A DNA stretch of 64,000 nt from assembly GCF_016864375.1 (NCBI RefSeq), contig NZ_CP069354.1, forward strand, positions 3,011,501 through 3,075,500, written 5' to 3'. Position 1 is the stretch's first letter; every line of letters starts with the position of its first letter. Below are positions 18,195-30,409 of the stretch, one piece after another. The DNA comes from Microvirga sp. VF16 (lineage in GTDB: Bacteria; Pseudomonadota; Alphaproteobacteria; Rhizobiales; Beijerinckiaceae). The notes below the pieces were generated by a model that saw only the letters and a program-made list of their open reading frames with translations, was not told where the DNA came from and did no database searches. A program made the translations under genes and the position numbers.

Positions 18195-18596
18195 TCAGAA
18201 TGTCATCGCCGCCGCGTTGATGATTCCGGCGGCGAGCGAGGCAGCGCCGAGGAACAGGGCAGCCGCCATTTCACCGCCAGCGATGCGCTGCGACAGGTTC
18301 GGCATCACGATCCGCACCAGCCAGTAGACGACGATCTGGACTGCGAGGGCTACCAAGCCCCAGACGAGGCAATCGACGATGGTCTGGGCATGGACGATGG
18401 CGCTCGCCAGCGGCAGCGCGAAACCGACGAGGCTGAAGCCGAGGGTGGTCGCCGCCGAGATCACGTTCTCACGGATCAGAGCGAACTCGTTGTGCATGGT
18501 CGCGAGCGTGTAGATCGCGAGGTAGAGGCCGACCAGGGCGACCGCGAGCACGAAGAAGATCAGGAAGTCAGGCAAGCCCGCCAGAGATGAAGCCAC
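18195..18596 (-). CDS. DUF350-family integral membrane protein
   Basis: 133 aa with four predicted membrane helices: PDFLIFFVLAVALVGLYLAIY, SAATTLGFSLVGFALPLAS, TIVDCLVWGLVALAVQIVVYWL and MAAALFLGAASLAAGIINAA. This is the DUF350 layout (two tandem two-helix repeats). I choose GTG 18596 because GGAGG lies 7 nt upstream. A longer ATG-initiated frame from 18881 would run through the VOC gene in another frame and gives no sensible N-terminus. DUF350 genes often accompany stress or envelope genes; role unknown. Confidence 0.85.
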   Translation of the reverse strand: MASSLAGLPDFLIFFVLAVALVGLYLAIYTLATMHNEFALIRENVISAATTLGFSLVGFALPLASAIVHAQTIVDCLVWGLVALAVQIVVYWLVRIVMPNLSQRIAGGEMAAALFLGAASLAAGIINAAAMTF

Positions 18597-18648
18597 GGTC
18601 AGTCCTCCATACGATGTTTTCCCATCGTCTAGAGGATCATGGTTAATA

Positions 18649-19512
18649 TTACGTTGGCTCGAACGTGATCGCGATGCCGAAGGCAGTGCTGGCAGGGACG
18701 ATGAGCCTGCTACCGATGTGCTGATAGGGAATCTCTGCGGCGTCCAGCCACTTCGCCTGCCGCTGGATATCCTCGACGCGAACCGCGAAAGCCACGAAGG
18801 ACGGCTGATCGAGCTCTGCCTCCACTGAGCCATAGATCTCGGCAGCGTCATCGGGCGTGAGCACATCGATGTGGCTCTCACCCAGGCGGAACGACAGATC
18901 GTCCCCGTCCGGACTGGCCGGCTGCACGCCGGTGAAGGCCGTCAGGAAAGCGCGAAGCCGCTCCGGATCCGGCGCAGCCAGGGTCACCGATGAGATTTGC
19001 GTCGCCTTGTTGTCGTGGCGCTGGAATTCCGGGTTCCAGAAGTTTTCCGGGAAGTGCTGCTGGCAGACGAAGAAGCCCGCCTTGGGAGAATTCTCGACTG
19101 AGGCGAAGGCCAGGGTGAAGGCGACCTTGGTCTCGCTCCCATCCGGGCGGCGTCCGCTGCGCTCGAAATGGAACGGCTCGAACGACCCGATGCCCTTTTC
19201 CGAGAACAATGCCGCGTCAGCCTTGGCATCCTGGCTGTCGAGAACCAGCATGGCGAGGCCTTCGCGGTCCCTGAGGTAATCCTGGACGAAAGCGCCGAAG
19301 CTGAAGGCGCTCGCCTGATGGGGAGCAATCGCAGCCCCCTCGCCCACCGCGATCAATTCGATGAAGGAACGGGGCAGCTGGACGAGCCGGTTCTCGGTGC
19401 CCCAGGGGTGGCGATTGCGGGCGCCGACCTGGAAACCGAGACGCTCATAAAAGCTTCCGGCCTGATCGAGATCGTGGACGGCAACAACGAGATGGTCGAT
19501 CCGGCGGGTCAT
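18649..19512 (-). CDS. VOC-superfamily (glyoxalase/dioxygenase-like) protein
   Basis: 287 aa, start ATG 19512 (MTRRIDHLVVAVHDLDQAGSFYERLGF); an extension to 19545 is possible but unsupported. The N-terminal half begins with the classic VOC strand-helix pattern, including the metal-ligand His in RIDHLVVAV. The second half repeats the fold more weakly (SSVTLAAPDPERLRAFLTAFTGV...). The DUF3/Glyoxalase_3-like layout suggests a metal-dependent lyase, isomerase or dioxygenase, but no substrate can be assigned. It is followed at 53 bp by the DUF350 gene on the same strand. Confidence 0.82.
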   Translation of the reverse strand: MTRRIDHLVVAVHDLDQAGSFYERLGFQVGARNRHPWGTENRLVQLPRSFIELIAVGEGAAIAPHQASAFSFGAFVQDYLRDREGLAMLVLDSQDAKADAALFSEKGIGSFEPFHFERSGRRPDGSETKVAFTLAFASVENSPKAGFFVCQQHFPENFWNPEFQRHDNKATQISSVTLAAPDPERLRAFLTAFTGVQPASPDGDDLSFRLGESHIDVLTPDDAAEIYGSVEAELDQPSFVAFAVRVEDIQRQAKWLDAAEIPYQHIGSRLIVPASTAFGIAITFEPT

Positions 19513-19572
19513 CGGGTTCTTTCCTGTACGTCGCGCCTGAATCACGTCCAGGCACGACGGGGCAGGTTAACA

Positions 19573-21207
<1,635 letters not shown>

Positions 21208-21269
21208 CTATCCATAAAGATCGGACGCCGATTCGCAATCGCGAACAGCGTTACCCGAAGCCAATCCAC

Positions 21270-21297
21270 AAAAAGAGAGGGCCGGAAGCCCGGCCCT
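21270..21297 (-). terminator. Terminator of secG
   Basis: Stem AGGGCCGG/CCGGCCCT followed on the minus strand by TCTCTTTTT. It lies between secG and pyrG. Confidence 0.8.
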
Positions 21298-21306
21298 GGT
21301 TTTCAC

Positions 21307-21720
21307 TTACTGCTGAGGCGCTGCGGGCGCCGGCGCCGGAGCGCTGGGGGCCGGAGCCGCCGGCTGGTCGCCCTGAAGGCGCTGCAGCTGCTCGAGCACA
21401 TTACCGCCCTGCGGAGCCGCCGGAGCCTGCTGGCCCGGAGCCGGTGCCGTCGGCGCAGCGCCGCCATCCAGGATCGAGCGCGGAGCCCGGGTCGAGGTCG
21501 CCATGACGGTAAGCGCGATGCTGGTGACGAAGAAAAGGCCTGCCAGAATCGCGGTCGCGCGGGTGAGCGCATTGGCCTGGCCGCGCCCGGTCATGAAGCC
21601 GGAAACACCGCCGCCACCGCCGCCGAGGCCCATGCCGCCGCCCTCGGAACGCTGCAGGAGAACCACGCCGATCAAAGCGAGGACGATGATCAGGTGGACA
21701 ATGATGAGAACTGTTTGCAT
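21307..21720 (-). CDS. secG: Protein-export membrane protein SecG
   Basis: 137 aa, start ATG 21720 (MQTVLIIVHLIIVLALIGVVLLQRSEGGGMGLGG). Two membrane helices (residues about 2-22 and 55-75) flank the conserved loop LLQRSEGGGMG. The family core is about 75 residues; the remainder is an Ala/Pro/Gln-rich cytoplasmic or periplasmic tail of about 60 residues common in this order. SecG is an auxiliary subunit of the SecYEG translocon. Located between tpiA and pyrG. Confidence 0.95.
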   Translation of the reverse strand: MQTVLIIVHLIIVLALIGVVLLQRSEGGGMGLGGGGGGVSGFMTGRGQANALTRATAILAGLFFVTSIALTVMATSTRAPRSILDGGAAPTAPAPGQQAPAAPQGGNVLEQLQRLQGDQPAAPAPSAPAPAPAAPQQ

Positions 21721-21840
21721 CGTTTTCAAAAACCTCAAGCGGCTGCGCACAGGGCGTCAGCCGCTCGCAATCCGTTCGTTGCGGCGGCCTGTAGCATAGG
21801 TGGGCGCAGGATCAAAGACCTGCAAGCCGCCTTTTCTCAG

Positions 21841-22608
21841 TTACCCGAGATACGCCCCGGCGATGGCCAGGAAATCGGCCGCGACGAGGCTCGCGCCACC
21901 CACCAGCGCGCCGTTGACGTTCTCCACTGCCATCAGTTCGGCAGCATTCGAGGGCTTCACGGAGCCGCCATAGAGAATGCGGACCCGTGCGGAATCGGCC
22001 TTGCCGACGAGGCGGCGCAGCTCGTCCCGGATCAGGGCATGCACCTCCGCCACATCGGCGACGGTTGGCGTCAGGCCAGTACCGATGGCCCAGACCGGCT
22101 CATAGGCGACCACGAGATTATGGCTGTTCGAATCGACCGGGATCGAGCCGCGCAGCTGCTTGCGGACGACGGCGAGGGTTTTGCCGGCCTCGCGCTCCTC
22201 ACGGGTTTCGCCAACACAGACGATAGCCGTGAGGCCGGCCCGGTGAGCCGCAACCGCCTTGGCGCAGACATCGACGTCCTTCTCCTTGTGATACTGGCGG
22301 CGCTCGGAATGGCCGACGATCACATAGGAAGCGCCTGCATCGGCCAGCATTTCAGCCGAAAGGTCGCCTGTGAAGGCGCCCGATTCCTTGGCGTGGCAAT
22401 CCTGGCCGCCGATGGCGACGCGCGAGCCGACGGAACGCTGAGCGAAGAGGCTCACGAGAGTCGCAGGCGGGCAGACGGCCAGCTCGACCTTGGCCTTGAG
22501 ACCCGGAGTGTAGCCGGCGTGGACTTCCTCCAGAATCTTGGTCGAGGACCTCAGTCCGTTCATCTTCCAGTTTCCCGCCACCAGCGGGCGCGGCCTATCG
22601 ACGCTCAT
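21841..22608 (-). CDS. tpiA: Triosephosphate isomerase
   Basis: 255 aa from ATG 22608 ([19 protein letters not shown]); an alternative start at 22626 adds six residues. It interconverts dihydroxyacetone phosphate and glyceraldehyde-3-phosphate. Catalytic residues are visible: Asn/Lys in GNWKMN, His in IVGHSERRQ, Glu in [11 protein letters not shown], and the phosphate-binding [10 protein letters not shown]. Divergent from ppiD across 136 bp. Confidence 0.99.
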   Translation of the reverse strand: MSVDRPRPLVAGNWKMNGLRSSTKILEEVHAGYTPGLKAKVELAVCPPATLVSLFAQRSVGSRVAIGGQDCHAKESGAFTGDLSAEMLADAGASYVIVGHSERRQYHKEKDVDVCAKAVAAHRAGLTAIVCVGETREEREAGKTLAVVRKQLRGSIPVDSNSHNLVVAYEPVWAIGTGLTPTVADVAEVHALIRDELRRLVGKADSARVRILYGGSVKPSNAAELMAVENVNGALVGGASLVAADFLAIAGAYLG

Positions 22609-22744
22609 TTCAGGCACTCCTGTCACGCTTGATAATTTGGCACTAGCAGAGGCTTGAGCCCTCTTTCAACCAGACTTGCCCTTTTCGTAGAGCCCCTGAT
22701 CGTTTATCGGCAGGTTTAACGAGTTTTTGGAAAACGGGTTCACG

Positions 22745-24640
22745 ATGCTTCGGAACATGCGCAAGGCTGGGCAGACGCTGGTCGGCAAAGTCATCGCCAC
22801 CATCTTTTTCGGCGCCCTCATCGTCAGCTTCGCCATCTGGGGCATCGGCGACATCTTCCGTGCGACACCCGCTTCCGCGGTGGCCGAGGTCGGCAGCACC
22901 ACCATCACGGTGGATCAGGTCCGCAACGCCTATACCAACGAGCTTCAGCGGCTCGGGCGCCAGTTCCGTACCGTGATCAGCCCCGAGCAGGCCCGCGCCT
23001 TCGGCCTCGACCAGCAGGTCGTCTCCAATCTCGTGACCGAGGCCGTGATGGCCGAGCAGGCCAAGCAGATGGGTCTCTCCGTCTCCGACCAGCTTGTCGC
23101 CGCCTCGATCATGAACAACCCGACCTTCAAGGGAGCCGACGGCCAGTTCAATCGCGCCCTCTTCGATCAGGCCCTGCGCAATGTCGGCCTCTCCGAGGCG
23201 GGCTTCGTGCAGGAGCAGCGCTCCGCCATGGCGCGTCTCCATCTCGCCGAGGCCATCGCCGGGGACATCACCGTCCCGGTCGCCGCCAAGGAAGCCCTGC
23301 ATCGCTATGCCAGCGAGCGTCGCGCCGCCGCCTACATCCTTCTGACCGCTGCCATGGCGGGCGACATCCCCGCCCCCACGGCCGAGCAGCTTCAGAGCTT
23401 CTTCAACGAGCGCAGGAGCTCTTTCCGGGCTCCCGAATACCGGGCCGTGACTGTCATGGTGCTCGATGCCGCCGCCCTCGCCAAGCCGGATACCGTGTCC
23501 GAGGCCGACGCTCGCCAGCGTTACGAGCAGCAGAAGGCCAAGTACGGCACGCCGGAGCGCCGAACGATCCAGCAGATCACCTTCCCGTCCCAGGCCGAAG
23601 CCGAGGCCGCGGCCGCCAAGATCAAGGAAGGCACGACCTTCGAGGCCCTCGCCACCGAGCGCAATGTGTCCCCGCAGAGCCTGGAGCTCGGCACCTTCGC
23701 CAAGGCCGAAATGCTCGATCAGGCCGTGGCAGAAGCGGTCTTTGCCCTGGAGCAGAACGCTGTCAGCGCTCCCATCGCCGGACGCTTCGGCCCCGTGATC
23801 GTGCGCGTCACGCAGATCCAGCCCGAAGCTGTCCGCCCCTTCGAGGAGGTTGCCGCCGAGCTCCGTCAGGAGGTCGCTCAGGAGCGCGCCCAGGGCCAGA
23901 TCGAGCGGATCCACGACGAGATCGAGGACCTGCGCGCCGGTGCCAAGCCGCTGGCAGACATCGCCAAGGAAAAGGGCTTGGCCCTGGTCCTGATTCCGGC
24001 GGTCGAAGCAGGCGGTCTCGACAAGGCCGGCAATCCGGTCAACGTCCCTGAGAAGGACGCCGTCGTGAAAGCGGCCTTCGCGTCCGACATCGGCGTCGAC
24101 AACGAAGCCCTGCGCACCGCCACCGGCTATGTCTGGTACGACGTGACCGGCATCGAAGCCTCGAGAGAGAAGAATCTCGACGAGGTCCGCGATCAGGTCG
24201 CGACCCTTTGGCGCGAGGATCAGGTGGCCCAGCGCCTCTCCGAGAAGGCGAACGAGCTCACTGGACGTCTTGAGAAGGGCGAGGCCATCGAGGCCGTGGC
24301 CCAGGCGGCGGGAGCGGAGGTCAAGAACGCGACCGATCTCGCCCGCAACACGGCGAAGGACGATCTGGCCACCGAGGCGGTGAACCGCATCTTCGCCGTT
24401 CCGGTCGGCAAGACCGGCCATGCCGCCAACGGAACGGATGCCCGTGCCGTGTTCAAGGTCACTTCCGCCACCGTGCCGCCGCTCGTCACCACGACGCAGG
24501 CGGCGCAGAACGCCGAGAACCAGCTTCGCGCCGGCTTCGGCGACGACCTGATCAGCCAATACATCGCCCAGGTCCGCCAGGATCTCGGTGTGACCATCAA
24601 CCAGCAGGCGCTGCGTCAGGCAACGGGCGGCGAATTGTAA
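22745..24640 (+). CDS. ppiD: PpiD-like periplasmic peptidyl-prolyl isomerase/chaperone
   Basis: 631 aa, start ATG 22745 (MLRNMRKAGQTLVGKVIATIFFGALIVSFAIWGIGD). A single N-terminal membrane anchor (about residues 15-35) is followed by a SurA_N-like chaperone domain (about 40-190), a parvulin-type segment around residues 240-350 (RRTIQQITFPSQAEAEAAAAKIKEGTTFEALA split; catalytic motifs are weak), and a long helical C-terminal region. It probably assists outer-membrane protein folding at the Sec exit, and may act as a chaperone more than an isomerase. The gene ends 3 bp before trpE, so trp transcription is likely driven through it. Confidence 0.88.
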   Translation: MLRNMRKAGQTLVGKVIATIFFGALIVSFAIWGIGDIFRATPASAVAEVGSTTITVDQVRNAYTNELQRLGRQFRTVISPEQARAFGLDQQVVSNLVTEAVMAEQAKQMGLSVSDQLVAASIMNNPTFKGADGQFNRALFDQALRNVGLSEAGFVQEQRSAMARLHLAEAIAGDITVPVAAKEALHRYASERRAAAYILLTAAMAGDIPAPTAEQLQSFFNERRSSFRAPEYRAVTVMVLDAAALAKPDTVSEADARQRYEQQKAKYGTPERRTIQQITFPSQAEAEAAAAKIKEGTTFEALATERNVSPQSLELGTFAKAEMLDQAVAEAVFALEQNAVSAPIAGRFGPVIVRVTQIQPEAVRPFEEVAAELRQEVAQERAQGQIERIHDEIEDLRAGAKPLADIAKEKGLALVLIPAVEAGGLDKAGNPVNVPEKDAVVKAAFASDIGVDNEALRTATGYVWYDVTGIEASREKNLDEVRDQVATLWREDQVAQRLSEKANELTGRLEKGEAIEAVAQAAGAEVKNATDLARNTAKDDLATEAVNRIFAVPVGKTGHAANGTDARAVFKVTSATVPPLVTTTQAAQNAENQLRAGFGDDLISQYIAQVRQDLGVTINQQALRQATGGEL

Positions 24641-24643
24641 CCC

Positions 24644-26164
24644 ATGACGATCACGCCCGATTTCGATACCTTCGCTCAGGCCTATGAGGCTGGCGAGGCC
24701 GGCGTTCTGCGGGCCACATTGGTGGGTGATCTTTTAACCCCTGTCGCGGCTTTCCTGAAGCTGCGGCATGACCGGAAGGGCTCGGCCTTCCTGCTGGAAT
24801 CCGTCGAAGGCGGAGCGACTCGCGGCCGCTTCTCGATGATCGGGCTTGATCCTGATCTCGTCTGGCGCTGCCAGGATGGCGAGGCCTCCATCGACCGTCA
24901 GGCGCAAAGCCGTATGCAGGAATTCAGGGTCGAGGAACTTCCACCCCTGGAGAGCCTGCGCGCGCTGATCAAGGAAAGCGCCCTGCCCCTTTCCGACGAC
25001 TTGCCGCCCATGGCGGCAGGCCTCTTCGGCTATCTGGGCTACGACATGGTCCGGCTGATGGAGCGCCTGCCCGAGCCCAACCCGGATGTGTTGAAAGTGC
25101 CGGACGCGATCCTGATCCGGCCGACCGTGATGGTGGTCTTCGATGCGGTGAAGGACGAGATCTCGCTCATCACCCCCGTGCGCCCGCAATCCGGAACCTC
25201 GGCCAAGGTAGCCTATGAGTCGGCTTTGTCGCGTCTCGACGAAGTAACGGCCGCGCTCGAGCGCCCGCTTCCGATCGACGACCGCAGCGACCCGACCACA
25301 ATCCATTTCGAGCCGCCGGTGTCGAATACGACGCCGCAGGAATTCGAAGCGATGGTCGCCAATGCGAAGGAATACATTCGCGCCGGTGATATCTTCCAGG
25401 TAGTGCTGTCGCAGCGGTTCGAGTCGGCCTTTCCCCTGCCTGCCTTCGCGCTCTATCGCTCTCTGCGCCGGGTCAATCCGGCGCCATTCCTCTGCTATCT
25501 CGATTTCGAGGATTTCCAGATCGTCTGCTCCTCTCCGGAGATCCTGGTGCGGGTCCGCGACGGCAGGGTCACGATCCGTCCCATCGCCGGAACGCGGCCA
25601 CGCGGTGCGACGGCCGCCGAGGATCGCGCCCATGCGGAGAGCCTGCTCGCCGACCAGAAGGAACGGGCCGAGCATCTGATGCTGCTCGATCTCGGACGCA
25701 ACGATGTGGGCCGCGTGGCGGAGATGGGCTCCGTGGAAGTCACGGATTCCTTCTTCCTCGAATATTACAGCCAGGTGATGCACATCGTCTCGAACGTGGA
25801 GGGCAGACTCGATCCCTCCTTCGATGCGCTCGATGCGCTCGTCGCAGGCTTCCCGGCCGGCACGGTCTCCGGCGCGCCGAAGGTGCGCGCCATGCAGATC
25901 ATCGACGAGCTAGAGAAGGACAAGCGCGGGCCTTATGCCGGCTGCATCGGCTATTTCGGCGCCAATGGCGAGATGGATACCTGCATCGTGCTGCGCACCG
26001 CTTTGGTGAAGGACGGGCGCATGGCGGTCCAGGCCGGCGCAGGCATCGTCTACGATTCCGATCCGGCTTCCGAGCAGCAGGAATGCATCAACAAGTCGAA
26101 GGCGCTGTTCCGGGCGGCCGAAGAAGCCGTGCGCTTCGCAAGCCAGGCGAGGGTCGGGCAGTGA
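24644..26164 (+). CDS. trpE: Anthranilate synthase component I
   Basis: 506 aa. It makes anthranilate from chorismate, the first committed step of tryptophan synthesis. The chorismate-binding domain shows GDIFQVVLSQRFES, SPEILVRV, IRPIAGTRPRG, LLDLGRNDVGRVAEMGSVEV, PAGTVSGAPKVRAMQIIDELE and YAGCIGYFGANGEMDTCIVLRT. Only 3 bp separate it from ppiD, so there is no room for a leader-peptide attenuator directly upstream. TrpG is a separate gene here, unlike the fused trpE(G) of some rhizobia. Confidence 0.98.
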   Translation: MTITPDFDTFAQAYEAGEAGVLRATLVGDLLTPVAAFLKLRHDRKGSAFLLESVEGGATRGRFSMIGLDPDLVWRCQDGEASIDRQAQSRMQEFRVEELPPLESLRALIKESALPLSDDLPPMAAGLFGYLGYDMVRLMERLPEPNPDVLKVPDAILIRPTVMVVFDAVKDEISLITPVRPQSGTSAKVAYESALSRLDEVTAALERPLPIDDRSDPTTIHFEPPVSNTTPQEFEAMVANAKEYIRAGDIFQVVLSQRFESAFPLPAFALYRSLRRVNPAPFLCYLDFEDFQIVCSSPEILVRVRDGRVTIRPIAGTRPRGATAAEDRAHAESLLADQKERAEHLMLLDLGRNDVGRVAEMGSVEVTDSFFLEYYSQVMHIVSNVEGRLDPSFDALDALVAGFPAGTVSGAPKVRAMQIIDELEKDKRGPYAGCIGYFGANGEMDTCIVLRTALVKDGRMAVQAGAGIVYDSDPASEQQECINKSKALFRAAEEAVRFASQARVGQ

Positions 26165-26222
26165 TTTCACCACCAATGCTTCGCTTGACCAGGGCCGTCG
26201 CTTACGCGAACGTCGGCGCGCT

Positions 26223-26852
26223 ATGACCCGCGTTCTCGTCATCGACAATTACGACAGCTTCACCTGGAACCTGGTGCATCTGCTCGGTCCCCTCGCCACC
26301 TCGGTGGATGTGGTGCGCAATGACGCCATCACCACCGACGAGGTGATTGCTTCCGCGCCGGATGCCATCGTGCTCTCGCCCGGACCCTGCTCGCCCAACG
26401 AGGCCGGGATCTGCCTCGATCTCGTGAAGCGCGCCTCGCCCGAGATCCCGACCTTCGGTGTTTGCCTCGGGCTGCAGACCATCGGTCAGGCCTTCGGCGG
26501 CACAGTTTCCCGTGCGCCTCTGCCCATGCACGGCAAGGTGTCGGAGGTGGAGCATGGCGGTCAGGCTGTGTTCCGCGGTATCAATGGCGTCTTCAAGGCG
26601 ACCCGTTACCACTCACTGATCGTGGACCGAGAGACCTGCCCGAGCGATCTCCTCGTGACAGCCGAGACGGCCGACGGCCTCGTGATGGGCCTGTCCCATC
26701 GTTCGCTGCCGATTCATGGCGTCCAGTTCCATCCCGAGAGCATCCTGTCGGAGCATGGGGTGACGATCATGCGCAATTTCTTCGAACTCGCGGCGGATTG
26801 GAACGCCAAGCATCGCGCCGTCAGCGGTGCAGCCGCTCCAGCAGGACAGTAA
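26223..26852 (+). CDS. trpG: Anthranilate synthase component II (glutamine amidotransferase)
   Basis: 209 aa class I glutamine amidotransferase supplying ammonia to TrpE. N-terminal [22 protein letters not shown]; nucleophile in [16 protein letters not shown]; His-Glu in [27 protein letters not shown]. It follows trpE by 58 bp and precedes trpD by 5 bp. Confidence 0.98.
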   Translation: MTRVLVIDNYDSFTWNLVHLLGPLATSVDVVRNDAITTDEVIASAPDAIVLSPGPCSPNEAGICLDLVKRASPEIPTFGVCLGLQTIGQAFGGTVSRAPLPMHGKVSEVEHGGQAVFRGINGVFKATRYHSLIVDRETCPSDLLVTAETADGLVMGLSHRSLPIHGVQFHPESILSEHGVTIMRNFFELAADWNAKHRAVSGAAAPAGQ

Positions 26853-26857
26853 AACCG

Positions 26858-27871
26858 ATGGAATCGTTCAAATCCTATCTTGCCAAGGTCGCCACGGGTG
26901 CATCGCTGACGCGCGACGAGGCGCGGGACGCCTTCGACGATTTGCTCTCCGGTGAAGTGACGCCTGCCCAGGGCGGCGCCTTCCTCATGGCTCTGCGGGT
27001 TCGTGGTGAGGCCCTCGAGGAGATAGTCGGCGCCGTCACGGCCATGCGCGGGCGCATGCTGCGGGTCAATGCTCCCGAGAAGGCGATCGACATCGTCGGT
27101 ACGGGCGGCGACCACAAGGGCAGCTACAACATCTCGACGCTCGCTTCGATCATTGTCGCTTCCTGCGGTGTTCCCGTCGCCAAACATGGGAACCGGGCCG
27201 CTTCTTCGAAATCGGGTACGGCGGATGTCCTCTCGGCGCTCGGCGTGAAACTCGGGCTTGACCCGGAGGGCCTGGAGCGCTGCCTTGCCGAGACCAAGCT
27301 CTGCTTCATGTTTGCCCAGACCCACCATGCCGCCATGCGCCATGTGGCGCCCGTGCGTGTGGAGCTCGGGACGCGGACGATCTTCAATCTGCTCGGACCT
27401 CTGGCCAATCCGGCCGGCGCCAAGCGTCAGCTTCTCGGTGTGTTTTCAGAAGCTTGGCTCGAGCCGCTCACACAGGTTCTGAAAGAGCTCGGCTCGCAGA
27501 AGGTCTGGACCGTGCATGGTTCCGACGGGCTCGACGAGATGACGACCACCGGTCCGACCTTCGTGGCGGCCTTGGAGAACGGCGCAATCCGCCGCTTCAC
27601 CGTGACCCCGGAGGAGGTCGGCCTCCCGACGGTATCTCTGGACGACCTGCGCGGTGGTGACCCGGAGCACAACGCGGCCCAGCTGCGCGCAGTTCTCGAT
27701 GGCGCCCGCACGCCTTATCGCGACGTCTCCTTGCTCAACGCGGCGGCCTCCCTCGTGATCGCGGATGAAGCCGCGAACCTGCGCGACGGTCTCGACCGTG
27801 CCTCGCGGGCTCTCGACAGCGGCGCATCGAAGGCGACCCTCGAACGTCTCGTCAAAGCCTCGAACAGCTGA
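26858..27871 (+). CDS. trpD: Anthranilate phosphoribosyltransferase
   Basis: 337 aa starting [18 protein letters not shown] at ATG 26858. The frame is open further upstream inside trpG, but that extension is an artefact of trpG coding. It joins anthranilate to PRPP. PRPP-binding [18 protein letters not shown] is present, as are [49 protein letters not shown] and the C-terminal [12 protein letters not shown]. Confidence 0.98.
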   Translation: MESFKSYLAKVATGASLTRDEARDAFDDLLSGEVTPAQGGAFLMALRVRGEALEEIVGAVTAMRGRMLRVNAPEKAIDIVGTGGDHKGSYNISTLASIIVASCGVPVAKHGNRAASSKSGTADVLSALGVKLGLDPEGLERCLAETKLCFMFAQTHHAAMRHVAPVRVELGTRTIFNLLGPLANPAGAKRQLLGVFSEAWLEPLTQVLKELGSQKVWTVHGSDGLDEMTTTGPTFVAALENGAIRRFTVTPEEVGLPTVSLDDLRGGDPEHNAAQLRAVLDGARTPYRDVSLLNAAASLVIADEAANLRDGLDRASRALDSGASKATLERLVKASNS

Positions 27872-27882
27872 GTGCAAGTCAC

Positions 27883-28683
27883 ATGGCCGATGTTCTCAGC
27901 AAGATCGAAGCCTATAAGCGTCAGGAGATCGAAGCGGCAAAGGCGGCCATTCCGCAAGCCGAGATCGAGCGCCGTGCCCGCGCGGCCTCCCCGCCCCGCG
28001 GCTTTGCCGAGGCCATCGAGCGCCATCTCATCGAGGGGCGGCCCGCCCTCATCGCAGAGGTGAAGAAGGCAAGCCCGTCCAAGGGTCTGATCCGCGCCGA
28101 TTTCGATCCGCCGAGCCTGGCGAGGGCTTACGCCGAAGGCGGCGCGACTTGCCTGTCAGTGCTCACCGACGAGCCCTCCTTCCAGGGCAAGCCCGAATAT
28201 CTCACGCAGGCCCGTGAGGCCTCGGGGCTGCCGGCCCTGCGCAAGGACTTTCTGTTCGAGCCCTACCAAGTCTACGAGGCCCGTGCCTGGGGCGCCGACT
28301 GCATTCTCGTGATCATGGCAAGCGTCTCCGACGATGAGGCCCGCGCGTTGATCGATACGGCGCACGATCTCGGCATGGATGTGCTGGTTGAGGTGCATGA
28401 CCGGGCGGAGCTGGAGCGCGCCCTGCCGCTGGGCACGAAGCTCGTCGGCATCAACAACCGCAATCTGCGCACCTTCGAAGTCTCGCTCGGGGTCAGCGAG
28501 GAACTGGCTCCCCTGATCACGTCCGACCGCATCGTCGTCGGCGAGAGCGGCATCTTCACGCTCGCCGACATCGAGCGTTTGTCGAAGGTTGATATCCGCA
28601 CCTTCCTCGTCGGCGAGAGCCTGATGCGGCAAGCCGACGTGGCGGCAGCCACGCGAAAACTTCTGTTCGGCGAGGCGGCATGA
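27883..28683 (+). CDS. trpC: Indole-3-glycerol-phosphate synthase
   Basis: 266 aa beta/alpha barrel. Motifs seen: [83 protein letters not shown] and VVGESGIF. It is a stand-alone TrpC, not fused to TrpF. The stop overlaps the moaC start by 4 bp (ATGA), indicating translational coupling. Confidence 0.98.
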   Translation: MADVLSKIEAYKRQEIEAAKAAIPQAEIERRARAASPPRGFAEAIERHLIEGRPALIAEVKKASPSKGLIRADFDPPSLARAYAEGGATCLSVLTDEPSFQGKPEYLTQAREASGLPALRKDFLFEPYQVYEARAWGADCILVIMASVSDDEARALIDTAHDLGMDVLVEVHDRAELERALPLGTKLVGINNRNLRTFEVSLGVSEELAPLITSDRIVVGESGIFTLADIERLSKVDIRTFLVGESLMRQADVAAATRKLLFGEAA

Positions 28684-29156
28684 CGAAGCTCACGCATCTC
28701 GATGCATCGGGTCAGGCCAGCATGGTCGACGTCTCGGACAAGAGCGTCACCAGCCGCACCGCGATCGCCGAGGGATGCGTGATCATGCAAGCGGAAACCC
28801 TGGACCTGATCCGCCATGGCGAGGCCAAGAAAGGCGATGTGCTAGGCACCGCGCGCCTCGCCGGGATCATGGCCTCCAAGCGGACGCACGAGCTTATTCC
28901 GCTCTGCCACCCTCTCCTCATCTCGAAGGTCAAGGTGGACTGCGCCCTCGACGACAGCCTGCCCGGCGTGCGCGTGAGCGCCGAGGTGAAAGTGTCGGGC
29001 CAGACCGGTGTCGAGATGGAGGCGCTGACCGCCGTTTCCATCGCCTGCCTGACGATCTACGACATGGTGAAGGCGGCCGATAAGGCGATGCGGATCGAGA
29101 ATGTTCGCCTACGCCGGAAGAGCGGCGGCCGTTCGGGGGATTTCGAGGCGCCATGA
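28680..29156 (+). CDS. moaC: Cyclic pyranopterin monophosphate synthase
   Basis: 158 aa. Second step of molybdenum-cofactor synthesis, acting after MoaA. Conserved segments are [49 protein letters not shown], and [23 protein letters not shown], followed by the C-terminal KSGGRSGDF. It overlaps both trpC and moeA by 4 bp, placing cofactor genes in the trp operon. Confidence 0.98.
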   Translation: MTKLTHLDASGQASMVDVSDKSVTSRTAIAEGCVIMQAETLDLIRHGEAKKGDVLGTARLAGIMASKRTHELIPLCHPLLISKVKVDCALDDSLPGVRVSAEVKVSGQTGVEMEALTAVSIACLTIYDMVKAADKAMRIENVRLRRKSGGRSGDFEAP

Positions 29157-30409
29157 GCCTGATATCGGTCGAGGATGCTCTCTCCCGCGTTCTGGCAAGT
29201 GTCGAAAAGCCGGTCGGGATCGAGCATGTGCCCCTCGCCGCCTGCGCTGGACGCACGCTTGCCGAGGATGTCAGCGCCCGGCGCGATCAGCCCCCCTTCC
29301 CGGCCTCCGCCATGGACGGCTACGCGGTGAGAAGCGCCGACTGCGCGCAGGTGCCCGCAACGCTCCGGGTGATCGGCACCAGTGCAGCCGGCAATCGCTT
29401 TTCCGGCACGGTTGGAGCGATGGAGGCCGTGCGCATCTTCACCGGCGCGCCCGTTCCTGATGGCGCCGACGCGGTGGTGCTGCAAGAGGATACGGAGCGG
29501 TCCGACGATCAGGTGGTTGTCAAGGATGCAGCCCGGCCCAACCGCCATATCCGCGCCGCCGGTCTCGATTTCCGTGCCGGCGATGTGCTGCTGCAGGCCG
29601 GTTTGCGTCTGGATTCTCGTCACATCGCCCTGGCGGCCGCCATGGGGCATGGCGCGCTCGCCGTTCACAGGAAGCCGCGGGTTGCCATTCTCGCCACGGG
29701 TGACGAACTGGTGCGCGCGGGCGAGCCTGTCGGCCCCGACCAGATCACCGCCTCCAGCCTGCCGGCGACGATGCTGATGGTGGAGAAAGCCGGGGCCGAA
29801 GCCATCGATCTCGGCATCGCCCGCGATACGCTCGAATCCCTCGACGAGCGCATTCAGGCCGCCCGCGACGCCGGTTCCGACATTCTTGTGACCCTGGGCG
29901 GCGCATCGGTGGGCGAGCACGATCTGGTGCAGAAGGCCCTGAGCCGTCAGGGCATGGACCTCGGTTTCTGGCGTGTGGCCTTACGCCCCGGCAAACCACT
30001 CATGCATGGGCGTCTCGGATCTACCCTGCTCCTCGGACTCCCCGGCAATCCGGTCTCGTCCCTCGTCTGCACCGTCCTGTTCCTGATTCCCGCGATCCGC
30101 GCCCTTCTGGGCGATCAGAAAGCAGCAGAAGACCCGACGGAGGATGCGATCCTAGGCGCCGATCTCCCGCCCAATCGGGAGCGTCAGGACTACATGCGCG
30201 CGTCCCTCTCGCTCCAGGATATCCCTGTGAGTCTCGCTCACGGCCCCGAGCGCCTGATGCTCCCCGTCGCGACCCCGCACCTGCTCCAGGACTCGTCGAT
30301 GCTCAGCATCCTGGAACGCTCCGATGCCCTCCTCGTCCGCCCACCTCACGCTCCGGCCACAACGGCCGGAGAACCTTGCCGGATCATCCGGTTGGAGAGG
30401 TTTTGTTGA
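29153..30409 (+). CDS. moeA: Molybdopterin molybdenumtransferase MoeA
   Basis: 418 aa. It inserts molybdenum into molybdopterin-AMP. Visible motifs are [16 protein letters not shown] (domain I/II), [42 protein letters not shown] and [20 protein letters not shown] (MoCF-type binding loop), then [25 protein letters not shown]. Last gene of the ppiD-trp-moa operon. The region after it is where the RTX block interrupts the expected moeA-lexA neighbourhood. Confidence 0.98.
   Translation: MSLISVEDALSRVLASVEKPVGIEHVPLAACAGRTLAEDVSARRDQPPFPASAMDGYAVRSADCAQVPATLRVIGTSAAGNRFSGTVGAMEAVRIFTGAPVPDGADAVVLQEDTERSDDQVVVKDAARPNRHIRAAGLDFRAGDVLLQAGLRLDSRHIALAAAMGHGALAVHRKPRVAILATGDELVRAGEPVGPDQITASSLPATMLMVEKAGAEAIDLGIARDTLESLDERIQAARDAGSDILVTLGGASVGEHDLVQKALSRQGMDLGFWRVALRPGKPLMHGRLGSTLLLGLPGNPVSSLVCTVLFLIPAIRALLGDQKAAEDPTEDAILGADLPPNRERQDYMRASLSLQDIPVSLAHGPERLMLPVATPHLLQDSSMLSILERSDALLVRPPHAPATTAGEPCRIIRLERFC

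Noticed and set aside
22643..24559. Minus-strand open frame of 638 codons opposite ppiD
   Set aside because: Antisense shadow; biased composition, no family features.
26462..26857. Extended N-terminus of trpD
   Set aside because: The open frame upstream of ATG 26858 overlaps trpG entirely and encodes Arg-rich sequence; [11 protein letters not shown] is the family N-terminus.
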